A DNA stretch of 64,000 nt. Source: an uncultured Gammaproteobacteria bacterium (GTDB lineage: Bacteria > Pseudomonadota > Gammaproteobacteria > Arenicellales > JAANXG01). The translations under genes and the position numbers were made by a program. The notes under the pieces were generated by a model, which saw nothing but the letters and a program-made list of their open reading frames with translations, did no database searches and had not been told where the DNA came from. Where the stretch lies: contig CAMYKW010000005.1 in the NCBI GenBank assembly GCA_947259175.1, positions 53,147 to 117,146 of the forward strand. The letters run 5' to 3'. Positions 56,532 to 64,000 of this stretch are shown here, piece by piece; positions within the stretch are counted from its first letter, which is position 1, and each line of letters starts with the position of its first letter.

Positions 56532-56558
56532 CACGAGAAACGTTTGATCGACGCGCGG

Positions 56559-57866
56559 TTACTGCGTCTGTCGACATCGCGTCTCGCGCGTAAATAAGAT
56601 CAATAGCGCAGCGAGCACCGCCCACGCCAGCATCAGGTTGAAACCCGCCTGATAGGCCGCCAAGTCGTATACGCGCACACCGGCCTGCTCCTGTCCCTGC
56701 CACATGCGGTCGAGCATCCAGCCCACCGCCGGTTGCAGCAGCATCGGCCCGCTCATCACGCCGCTGTTGACGACGCCGGAGACCGTGCCCGCCAGCGAAA
56801 TCGGCACCGATTCCTTGGCGAACGCAAAGCCGACGATCATGCAGCCGGAGAAGAACCCGATGATTACCAACACCGCCGTCAGCAGCCACACCGGCAGCCC
56901 CGGGACATAGACCACCACCACCCAGCCGATGAGCACCACCCATGTGCCGAATACATACGGCAGTTTGCGCGCCCCGATGCGGTCCGAGAGCGCCCCGAAC
57001 ACCGGCCCGCCCAGCGCCCAGGCCACCATCAGCGTCGAGGTCATGGTCGCTGCGCCGACCGGCGTCAACCCGTAGTGGGAGGTGAGGAACGGCACCCCCC
57101 ACAGGCCGGCGAAGCTCAGCAGGCAGCCGACGATGCCGCCGGGCACCAGGGCCAGCAACCAGGTGTTGCGGTAGGCCATGACCTCGAGCAGGCCAGCCCA
57201 CACCCCCAACTGGACGCTGCTTTCGTGGTGCTCCGGCGCGTGCGACCGGTAGCCGCGCTCGAGCGGGTCGTCGCGCACCAGCCACCAGATGGTGACCGCC
57301 AGCAAGGCGGTGAACAAGGCCATGGCGACCATCACCGCGCGCCAGCCGATGGCGGCGACGCTCATTTGCAGCGGCACGCCGGCAAACACCGCGCCGCAGA
57401 TGCCGGCGAACAACGCCACCCCGCTGGCCATAGCGTATTGCTTCAGCGGCAGCCAGTGGCTGGCCAGTTTGAGCATGCCGACGAAGGCCACCGCCACCGA
57501 GCCGCCGACCAGCAGGCGGCCAATGCCGGCAATGCCGCCGTTGGGGGCAACGGCGAACACCACGGTTCCCATCGCCGCCACCAACGCCCCCAGGCTCAGC
57601 AACCGGCGCGGCCCCCAACGGTCGGCCAACAAACCGGTGGGGATCTGCATCGCCACGTAGCTGTAGAAGTAAAACGCCGACAGATTGCCGAGACTCGCGG
57701 CGCTGAGGTCGAAGGCGAGCGACAGCTCGTCGCTGATCACCGCCGGGGCGACGCGTTGAAAGAATCCAATGAGATACAGCATCGCCCCCAGACCCCACAC
57801 CATCCATGCCAGGGTCAAAGGCGGAAAATGTTGATTGCTCGTCTTTAGCGGCTTATCACGCGTCAC
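56559..57866 (-). CDS. MFS transporter
   Basis: About 435 residues from GTG 57866, which has GGTGGG 7 bp upstream; the frame is open to GTG 57896. About 12 transmembrane helices. MFS loop 2-3 motif DRWGPRRLL (cf. GxxxDRxGRR), a central loop with RDDPLERGYRSHAPEHHESS, and the loop 8-9 copy SDRIGARK. It resembles anion:cation symporters of the sugar-phosphate and organic-acid type. Substrate unknown. Ends 27 bp from the IDH-like remnant on the other strand. Confidence 0.88.
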   Translation of the reverse strand: MTRDKPLKTSNQHFPPLTLAWMVWGLGAMLYLIGFFQRVAPAVISDELSLAFDLSAASLGNLSAFYFYSYVAMQIPTGLLADRWGPRRLLSLGALVAAMGTVVFAVAPNGGIAGIGRLLVGGSVAVAFVGMLKLASHWLPLKQYAMASGVALFAGICGAVFAGVPLQMSVAAIGWRAVMVAMALFTALLAVTIWWLVRDDPLERGYRSHAPEHHESSVQLGVWAGLLEVMAYRNTWLLALVPGGIVGCLLSFAGLWGVPFLTSHYGLTPVGAATMTSTLMVAWALGGPVFGALSDRIGARKLPYVFGTWVVLIGWVVVVYVPGLPVWLLTAVLVIIGFFSGCMIVGFAFAKESVPISLAGTVSGVVNSGVMSGPMLLQPAVGWMLDRMWQGQEQAGVRVYDLAAYQAGFNLMLAWAVLAALLILFTRETRCRQTQ

Positions 57867-57939
57867 TCTCTTACCCACCGGTACGTGCAAAAGCACGAGA
57901 CTCTAGTTTGCCCCCGCCCCAAGAGCAACCGATTCTCCA

Positions 57940-58340
57940 ATTCAATTCAAGACACCCATGAATTCTTCAATCCAAGACACCCATCATTTCTGCAGTCAAT
58001 TCAATCCAAGACACCCATGAATCTCTATACGCATTTCAATCCTAGCCCGCATTTCTCACCAGGATCCCGGATGCTGGCGCAGGACTCGTGCAGTTGCGCG
58101 CCGCGCCTGGAGCGAGACCCATAGCGAGCTATGGGTCGAGTGAAGGCCAAGCGCAGGTGCGCGAGGACCAGCCAGGGCCGGGATAAGCGTGACTGACGTT
58201 ACACTGTGTATTGAGTGGATTCGGTACATCGCCTTATACATCACGCCAATTGGAAGCCTGGCGCCGCCTGGTGAGAAATGCGGGCTAGACACCCATAAAT
58301 CTCTATGGGTCAAATTCGGGACACCCATAAACTCCTAAGC
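57940..58340 (+). repeat. scattered 'agacacccat' short repeats around element copy C
   Basis: The 10-mer agacacccat occurs about four times here (about 57949, 57976, 58009 and 58287), with gggacaccca and ggactcccat variants further right, in AT-rich spacer. The MITE-like copy C is inserted among them. The string ctagacacccataaatc at 58285 recurs inverted at about 62425-62441. Confidence 0.7.
58042..58288. mobile_element. MITE-like element, copy C with a different core
   Basis: 247 bp with the same terminal inverted repeats (ctagcccgcatttctcacca at 58042; tggtgagaaatgcgggctag ending 58288) and the same left arm (gatcccggatgctggcgcag) as copy B, but the inner repeats and core are replaced by about 175 bp of other, non-coding DNA containing a small palindrome (cccatagcgagctatggg). 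Confidence 0.85.
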
Positions 58341-58514
58341 CTGATTCAGGACTCCCATAGAATTGGAGGGTTTGACTCGGTGTATTGCAGCAGCAATGAC
58401 CCGGTCCGGGTGAATACCCGGCAGCGTGATACTCAATGGAATTGAGGGATGTTTAGATTGCAGCTAGCGCCGGGTCGATTATTTGGATCGACCATTTGCT
58501 GGTACACGGCTTTA

Positions 58515-59096
58515 CTACAGCGCAGCGATCTGGTTTTGAAAATCGCTCCGGATTCGTCTCCATTCCAAAGTCGTCCACGGTGTAAACGCCTCCGGACTGT
58601 TTGCCAAGTCGTTGTCCATTTGTGTTGGATTGACAAAACGCCAGTCGGCGATTTCATTGGTGTTCGCTGCGACCGAATCTAAACACTTGCCGATATAAAC
58701 CGAGCAGAGTTCATGTTCCGATCCGACATGGAGATAGTGTGCCTGATATATGAACTTGTACAAATACTCCAATTCACAAGTCATACGCACTTCCTGATAA
58801 AGCCGCCGGTGTATCGCCTCTTCCATGCTTTCCTGACGCTGGGGATGACCGCAAACACTGTTCGACCAATACAACGGCCACAATCTTTTTTGCGCACTGC
58901 GCTTTTGTAACAGCAACTCTCCGCGCTCATTGAAAATGAACAACGAAAACGCGCGATGCAGAACCCCGTCTCCATCGTGACATTTATCTTTACTCAGATA
59001 ACCAACCTCCTCATCCGCCGGGTTGACCAGGATCAGTTTCTCCGATTCGGCGGACACGATGTCGCTATTGATCGTTGTTGGATCGGCTATGGCCAA
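58515..59096 (-). CDS. idi: type I isopentenyl-diphosphate delta-isomerase
   Basis: 193 residues. Interconverts IPP and DMAPP. A Nudix-related fold with LHRAFSLFIFNERGELLLQKRS, the catalytic Cys in SNSVCGHPQ (cf. TCCGHP), the EEAIHRRLYQE Nudix-like helix and the catalytic Glu in SEHELCSVYIG. C-terminal FTPWTTLEW matches the family. The start is TTG 59096 (MAIADP), chosen because TAAGGAGA lies 8 nt upstream. Single gene between repeat-rich spacers. Confidence 0.92.
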   Translation of the reverse strand: MAIADPTTINSDIVSAESEKLILVNPADEEVGYLSKDKCHDGDGVLHRAFSLFIFNERGELLLQKRSAQKRLWPLYWSNSVCGHPQRQESMEEAIHRRLYQEVRMTCELEYLYKFIYQAHYLHVGSEHELCSVYIGKCLDSVAANTNEIADWRFVNPTQMDNDLANSPEAFTPWTTLEWRRIRSDFQNQIAAL

Positions 59097-59315
59097 AAGA
59101 AAATCTCCTTACTAGTGCGTCCTACAAAGTGCAGACTAACCGTGCGCCCGAAAAGGGGTCAAGTGTTGAAGTCACCTATAGTCTAGTTCGCCTTGGGTAT
59201 TCATCTACAGCCGGCAAAGTGCGTAACGCCACTTATACGTGAATTAGCACACTGGTAATCTGTTATTGAGGAAATCATCCGCGCATGAATGTGTCAATGA
59301 AAGACTTGACCCCAA

Positions 59316-59356
59316 AGAAAAAAAAAGCGCCGGTGCCCGCAAGGGAACACCGGCGC
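59316..59356 (-). terminator. rho-independent terminator of the PKD protein gene
   Basis: gcgccggtg / caccggcgc stem at 59327-59356, with inner ccc/ggg pairs. On the minus strand it is followed by a run of T (plus-strand A run at 59316-59326). About 25 bp after the PKD gene stop. Confidence 0.85.
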
Positions 59357-59381
59357 CTGGTTACATCGTTGATTGCAGTGA

Positions 59382-61916
59382 CTATGTGCCGCAGTCGGAT
59401 GCTACCGCGTCATCCATGATTTGATCCCGTTCTTCCGTAGTAAACCATCCGGTTCGCAACATCCGCCGCGCCCAACGCAGCACCGCACGATGGTACTGGC
59501 GTGCATTGCGCCAGTCGGCATCACATAGGATTGCCTGGTCGACATTACAGCCGGTGTTGTCCACCAGGGTGCCCGCCGGCGTGCCCGGACACAAATCCGA
59601 CTCGTTGGGAACGCCGTCCTGATCGGCGTCGTCGCCCACGCACAGCGGGTCATCACCCGGCCGCACGCGCACCTCGGCAATATCCGTGTCGCTCAGATCG
59701 GGTTCGCCACTGGTTGGGTATGAGGTCGACGTGGTATCGGTTACCCGCAGCTGCACCAGATAATCGCCGATTCCCTGCCCGCTGAAGTAGGCGGTCACAT
59801 CGGGCGTGGGCCCGAGGGCATCATCAAAAGTGTTGTTGCCGTCCAGTTCCCAGGCATACTCCTGGATTGTGTCTCCCGGAGCACCCAGTTCGCTGATTCC
59901 CTCATCGGGATTCACCGAGCCGGTGCCGTCCAAGGTCCACGGCTCCGAACCCAGACAGAACGCATAAGGACCGCGCGCATTGGCGGTCGGTGCCGCGGGC
60001 GGCACGGTGATTACCACATCAATCGTCGCGGTGTCGGTCTTAGGCGGCGTGTCATCGTCTGTGACCCGCAAGATCACCGGGAACGTCACGTCCGGCGGCG
60101 GTGGCGGCGCGGCCACGGGGAACACGTGACTGACGATCGGCCCCACGGCGTCGTAGATACCATCGTTGTTGAAGTCCCATTCGTACTGCACGATGGAACG
60201 ATCGGGATTCTGGTGGAACGACGCGGTACCATCCAGGTTGATCGTGTCCCCGGCGAGCGCCGGATTGGGCACCGCGTCCACAACGGCCACCGGCACCGGA
60301 TCAAATACCGTGCGGTTCAGCATGATAATGGCCCATGCGGTTTCGAACGGCCGTTGACGCGAATCATAATTATGATTGTACCAATAACCCGAAGTATGTT
60401 GATCGTTGACCAGTGTCCGGGCCACTCCATCGCAGGGATCTGAGGCAGCCGCTTCGGCGTTGTACCAGTCGAGGGGATTAGCTCCTCCCGGCTGGTTGCG
60501 CAGAAAATCTATGGACTCCGCCGCGCCGTGTCCCGGCGTGCCAATGGCATCTGAATCATGCAGCAGCATCGACTTGGTGAAGGAGAATAGCCCGTAGTAG
60601 TAATCACGCACTGCATTCCCAGGACCGCCGGTGTTACAGAAAGTGTTTCGCATGTAATTCTCGGACAGATCCCAACGGGGATCGACGCGCCCGATCCCGT
60701 CCATGGCCATTTGCACCATGCCGGACGGGGTCACGGCATAGCGTCCCCAAGCAGTACTCGAATTACTATTCGTGTATCCGAAATAACCGCTTGCGTTCTG
60801 CGTGCGATTGATGGAGTTGATGTTGGCGGTCTTCACCCAGTCCGGTACCGTAAGGCCCCACTCGCGCTCGGCGGCAATCATGCCGATGGCCGCCCACTGA
60901 TTGGTGGAGTTGTCCGAGTTACAGTTACCGCAGCCGTAATCCCACGAATAGCGCCAACCGCCGTAGTAAGTCCCGGCCTCACCCTGACCATAGGCATAGG
61001 CATCGACCATGTCCTGCACGATGTCCGCGTAGCTTCGGCCGACGATGCCGGCTGGGCCGGTGGAGGCGGTTGCCCCCGGTGTGCGGGTAGCGACGATGGC
61101 ATCCATAAACATACCGCCCTGGTAAGGTGGGTCCGTATTCGCGACTTCCACGCCCAATCCATTGCCATTCGAGTCGGGAATCACGACGTCTAGGCTTCCG
61201 TCCGGCGGACCGGCGGTGCCATCCGGGTAGGTCTCGTTGAAGATGGACAACGTGCGCAGCATCTCGAACACCCGGCGCATGGCGCGTTGCACGGTCTCGG
61301 TGTAGGGGTTGGAAGCATCCCCAGTCTCCGCATGGCCGTTGGCGAGAAACGCGTTGACGTTGGCCGCGGTCCCGGCGTAATAACCGGTTGAGGCGCAACG
61401 CGAGCCACACGAAGTACCCTGCAACCAGTCTCCCCGAGTATCAAACCGGTTCATCGTCTTGTGCAAATACCACAGCCCCTCGTCGATGGCGACGTTGACC
61501 TCCACCGGAAGATTCGGCGGCGGCGCCTGGATCTGGACAAAGTAACTAGCACTGTCGCTGGCGCCGGTCGCGGTGTCGGTCACCGTCAAGCGGGCGGTGA
61601 ACAGATCCCCGGGACTGCCGGTATAGACGTGCGACGCCTCGATGACATACTGATTCGCGACGGTGCCGGTTGCCGGCGCACTGCCGTCACCAAAATCCCA
61701 TTCGTACTGGATGGTCGCGCCTTGCATATCGGCGGTACCCTTCAGGCGTATCGACTTGCCGCTCCAGGTATCGTGCGGTACCAACGGATTGTTAGCCACC
61801 CACGGCACGGTCTTGGCATCCACCGCGAACACCGGCGACGATGCGCCGAGACCCACGAGTAGCGCGAGCGCGGCCCCCGAAATCGGCAACACTCTAAAAA
61901 ATGGAAATCTTGTCAT
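59382..61916 (-). CDS. secreted PKD-domain protein with a terpenoid-cyclase-like toroid region
   Basis: 844 residues from ATG 61916, with AAAGGAGGGG upstream. Signal peptide (about 1-31, LALLVGLGASSPVFA). A PKD domain (about 45-130, YEWDFGDGSAP). Residues about 135-520 form repeated helix pairs with Trp/Gly-rich turns (NVAIDEGLWYLHKTMN, WAAIGMIAAEREWG, NASGYFGYTNS, AWAIIMLNRT) that recall prenyltransferase/squalene-cyclase alpha-toroids. Two further PKD domains follow (YEWDFNNDGIYD, YAWELDGNNTFDD), then a calcium-binding TSP3-like repeat (DADQDGVPNESDLCPGTPAG). Cell-surface or secreted; function unknown. Confidence 0.8.
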   Translation of the reverse strand: MTRFPFFRVLPISGAALALLVGLGASSPVFAVDAKTVPWVANNPLVPHDTWSGKSIRLKGTADMQGATIQYEWDFGDGSAPATGTVANQYVIEASHVYTGSPGDLFTARLTVTDTATGASDSASYFVQIQAPPPNLPVEVNVAIDEGLWYLHKTMNRFDTRGDWLQGTSCGSRCASTGYYAGTAANVNAFLANGHAETGDASNPYTETVQRAMRRVFEMLRTLSIFNETYPDGTAGPPDGSLDVVIPDSNGNGLGVEVANTDPPYQGGMFMDAIVATRTPGATASTGPAGIVGRSYADIVQDMVDAYAYGQGEAGTYYGGWRYSWDYGCGNCNSDNSTNQWAAIGMIAAEREWGLTVPDWVKTANINSINRTQNASGYFGYTNSNSSTAWGRYAVTPSGMVQMAMDGIGRVDPRWDLSENYMRNTFCNTGGPGNAVRDYYYGLFSFTKSMLLHDSDAIGTPGHGAAESIDFLRNQPGGANPLDWYNAEAAASDPCDGVARTLVNDQHTSGYWYNHNYDSRQRPFETAWAIIMLNRTVFDPVPVAVVDAVPNPALAGDTINLDGTASFHQNPDRSIVQYEWDFNNDGIYDAVGPIVSHVFPVAAPPPPPDVTFPVILRVTDDDTPPKTDTATIDVVITVPPAAPTANARGPYAFCLGSEPWTLDGTGSVNPDEGISELGAPGDTIQEYAWELDGNNTFDDALGPTPDVTAYFSGQGIGDYLVQLRVTDTTSTSYPTSGEPDLSDTDIAEVRVRPGDDPLCVGDDADQDGVPNESDLCPGTPAGTLVDNTGCNVDQAILCDADWRNARQYHRAVLRWARRMLRTGWFTTEERDQIMDDAVASDCGT

Positions 61917-62698
61917 AATCACCCCTCCTTTCGATTGCTCGAGTTCGCTCCAGCAAACTACTGTGCATTCCAAGTCCGGGGTGGACGCTGCGAAAAACGC
62001 TTCGGTTGCGGTGTCCTTGCGCCGGGCCGCATGATGAATTAACCCGCCATCGCTGACTGACTCACACACTCACGATGGCCACGGCGGCAACCGTAGACGT
62101 TGCTCTATTATATTTTTTTCACTCCAATCGTAGCGTTTCCCCCAAGCTATAACACCATGCAAACTCGTTGTTTTCATTACGTTCCGTTTGCCGTCATCGA
62201 CACCCGGTCAAGCCAATGACTTGAGCCTCCGATTTTATTCCTAACTTATTGATTTTTCACCCAACTATTCTGCTCGGGAAATAGTCACAACCAACCGCTG
62301 ACCGCGAGTTAAGAAAGGTGATTCGTAACTATCGAATTGCGGGCTTGGGAGTTCAATGAAGCACGATAGACGGACAGCCCGGAGACGTGAGCTTGGGAAA
62401 CAATCAAGGATTGACGATGTGGTTAGATTTATGGGTGTCTAGAATTAGCTTCCGAGAAGTGGATGATGGATGTCTGGAAATGGATGGAAATGGATATCTA
62501 GAATTGGCTCTAGAATTGGCTGGAAATAGATACCTAGGCGGTGAACTGGGAAATCGAAGTTATCGACCTCGGTAATCCGGATGACGCCAGTGGGCGAGTG
62601 TAGTGAGGATAGATCGTCCTGAATCTTAAAATGTCCGCACTGTGCCGGACTGGGCTATGGTTACCTCACGGCAGGTGCATAGCCGGAACAATAGGCTC
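61917..62698. other. gene-free stretch with short direct repeats
   Basis: About 780 bp, AT-rich near 62100-62290. Holds the PKD gene promoter. At 62425-62520 there are short repeats (tctagaattggc twice, tggatggaaatgga-like strings) and the inverted copy of the 58285 string. No coding frame of note. Confidence 0.55.
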
Positions 62699-63418
62699 CT
62701 AGGGTACGACACGGAAGTAGCGGACTTGCATGCGGCCCTGCCGCATGATTTCAACGCGCAGCATGCCTTCGCCGACTGCAGCCAGTTTCGCGACTTCATT
62801 TTTCAAGGTCTCGCCGTCGACGGGCACCTGCCCATTGACGTTGCGAATCACGTCGCCGGGGCGTAAACCGAGGGTGTCGAGCACCCCCTTGGTTTCGAAT
62901 TTACCGATCTTAATCCCCTCGTCACCCGCCGGGGTCACGCGGGTGAGCAAGTCCGGATCGCTGCTGAAGCGGTCCAGCGCCTCGCTGTCCACCTCACCGA
63001 AGTGATCGTCTTGACCGGTATCGATCGGTTCCGACAGTTCTTCGGCGCCGCCACCGACACCCGCGTTCAACAACAATTCGAACTGCCCGCCGGTAAACGC
63101 CAGGATCACGCGGTCGCGCAGGATCTGGACCAGCCGCCCATCGTTAACCCTGTCGCCCACGTGATAGCCCTTCTGCTCACCGGTGGCAACCTCTTCGATA
63201 ATCGCGATCCCCTTACCGTTGGCATGCAACACGGTGCCCCACAGCCGAAGATTGACATTGCGCGGCGCCTCGGCGCGTACTGAGGAAGGTACGGGCGCGT
63301 TGACATTAGATATGCGGGGGGGCTGCGTGCCAGCCGTCGTGTTACCGGCTTCAACCCAGGCAGGGGACAGTAGCGTCAGAAAGGCAACCAAAACGCCGCG
63401 GCTGGCGGCGCGCCGCAT
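62699..63418 (-). CDS. GspC-like protein with PDZ domain
   Basis: About 239 residues from ATG 63418. An N-terminal signal/anchor (about 5-22, GVLVAFLTLLSPAWVEA) is followed by an HR-like domain (LRLWGTVLHANGKGIAIIEE, GYHVGDRVNDGRLVQILRDRVILA) typical of type II secretion GspC. A C-terminal PDZ follows (VLDTLGLRPGDVIRNVNGQVP). It is short on the cytoplasmic side, and no other gsp gene is in the window, so it may be an orphan homologue. Ends near a long gene-free spacer; the RTX gene is upstream on the same strand, about 235 bp away. Confidence 0.75.
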   Translation of the reverse strand: MRRAASRGVLVAFLTLLSPAWVEAGNTTAGTQPPRISNVNAPVPSSVRAEAPRNVNLRLWGTVLHANGKGIAIIEEVATGEQKGYHVGDRVNDGRLVQILRDRVILAFTGGQFELLLNAGVGGGAEELSEPIDTGQDDHFGEVDSEALDRFSSDPDLLTRVTPAGDEGIKIGKFETKGVLDTLGLRPGDVIRNVNGQVPVDGETLKNEVAKLAAVGEGMLRVEIMRQGRMQVRYFRVVP

Positions 63419-63521
63419 TGTATCGCCGCCGCAGCTTACGCGCGCCGCGCGGCATAGTTTAAAGCCGATACACCACATATCAGCAAAACGCCCCAGGCAT
63501 CGAAAATAAGCCAGGTCGGGT

Positions 63522-63564
63522 CACCCGCCGGCCCGCCCTGGTCAATAGGGCGGGCCGGCGGGTG
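63522..63564. terminator. perfect 18-bp GC-rich inverted repeat
   Basis: cacccgccggcccgccct and its exact complement, separated by 7 nt (ggtcaat), between the RTX gene stop (63654) and the gspC-like start. No T-run on either side. It may block or attenuate transcription from the RTX gene. Confidence 0.6.
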
Positions 63565-63653
63565 GATTATCAATCCGCGATGTATCGCAAGGTGAAGCGC
63601 GCCGTCATAAAAGACAGAGAGCGCGCAACCCCGTTGCAGATCACGCGAGCTCG

Positions 63654-64000
63654 TTACGGTAACTCGCAGCTATCCAACAACTCGCCGTTGGTGCAGGTAT
63701 CGATACCGCGCCCGCCTCTCAAGACGTCGTTACCCTCGCCGCCGTCGATCGAGTCGGATCCGCCGCCGCCGAGGATGGTGTCGTCGCCGCCTTCGCCGAA
63801 GGCTGCGTCATCGCCGCGACCCGCGTAGATGACGTCGATGCCGGCGCCGCCGTCGATACAGTCGTCGCCGCCCAGGGCGAAGACTTCATCGTTGCCGGCC
63901 AGGGCGCAGATGATATCGGCGCGCCGGGTGCCGGTGATGACATCGTCACCGTCGGTGCCGATGATCGCTGCCGGGTCGGCGCAATCGCAGGTGCTCGGCA
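63654..64000 (-). CDS. RTX-type calcium-binding repeat protein, C-terminal end only
   Basis: The frame enters from beyond position 64000 and stops at TAA 63654. About 115 residues are seen, made of nonapeptide RTX repeats: GTDGDDVITGT, LAGNDEVFALGGDDCIDGG, GRGDDAAFGEGGDDTILGG and GEGNDVLRGGRG. It ends CTNGELLDSCELP. RTX repeats bind calcium after type I secretion, but several cysteines here and the short tail are unlike classic hemolysins. N-terminal function not visible. Confidence 0.85.
   Translation of the reverse strand, partial: PSTCDCADPAAIIGTDGDDVITGTRRADIICALAGNDEVFALGGDDCIDGGAGIDVIYAGRGDDAAFGEGGDDTILGGGGSDSIDGGEGNDVLRGGRGIDTCTNGELLDSCELP

Noticed and set aside
56194..57807. 537-codon minus-strand frame
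   Set aside because: Shadow of the MFS transporter gene in another frame; Gly/Arg-rich and featureless.
59382..61916. functional link between the toroid-like protein and the neighbouring IPP isomerase
   Set aside because: Separate transcription units with a terminator between, and the large protein is secreted.

Overview
The window reads as a chromosomal segment of a sulfur-oxidising gammaproteobacterium. The best evidence is a complete qmoA-qmoB-hdrC-hdrB operon, the electron-transfer module that partners APS reductase in sulfur oxidisers with the reverse Dsr/Apr route. In these organisms HdrCB replaces the membrane subunit QmoC of sulfate reducers. The surrounding genes fit a free-living proteobacterium: degQ, prc, sohB, hemH, nadA with a Nudix-type regulator, an AddAB-like helicase/nuclease pair and paired Hsp20 chaperones. 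No rRNA or tRNA gene, CRISPR array, prophage or intact transposase was seen.

Layout. 1-9.7 kb (all minus): a Do-type protease (cut by the window edge), a small membrane-anchored protein, a 5'-nucleotidase, the AddA/AddB-like pair and a methyltransferase. 9.7-20.8 kb: a methyltransferase-glycosyltransferase fusion, a GST behind a MITE-like element, a DUF523/DUF1722 protein, hemH, an SGNH hydrolase, nadA plus its likely regulator nrtR, a CopD-like membrane protein and a Ser/Thr kinase with Sel1 repeats. 20.8-25.5 kb: a fused 5-oxoprolinase, a lysine-rich histone H1-like protein and an AT-rich gene-free stretch. 25.5-34 kb: a CbbQ/CbbO (NorQ/NorD) MoxR-VWA pair, divergent from qmoAB-hdrCB, which ends at a clear terminator. 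34-42 kb: a HAD phosphatase, sohB, prc, a DHCR24-like flavoprotein, an alkyltransferase-like protein, an FAH-family enzyme and a CBS protein.

42-64 kb is more accessory. It holds a 1021-residue hydrolase with several Ig-like segments and no signal peptide, a DUF3616 protein, a broken SGNH hydrolase, an aldo/keto reductase-fold Tat protein that seems to lack its catalytic Tyr and His, and a large lipoprotein. These are followed by a CoA-transferase/acyl-CoA dehydrogenase pair, two Hsp20 genes behind a good sigma-32 promoter, an AbrB-type transporter flanked by gene remnants, an MFS transporter, an IPP isomerase, a secreted PKD/toroid-like protein, a GspC-like protein and the end of an RTX protein.

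Dispersed repeats are a theme. Three copies of a modular MITE-like element share about 22-bp inverted ends but differ in core content or core orientation. There are also REP-like palindromes with a 25-bp tandem unit, and short 'agacacccat' repeats. The most interesting leads are these modular elements, the orphan MoxR/VWA pair facing the qmo-hdr operon, the degenerate aldo/keto reductase, and the PKD/toroid-like secreted protein. All function calls are from reading translated sequence; no database search was run.
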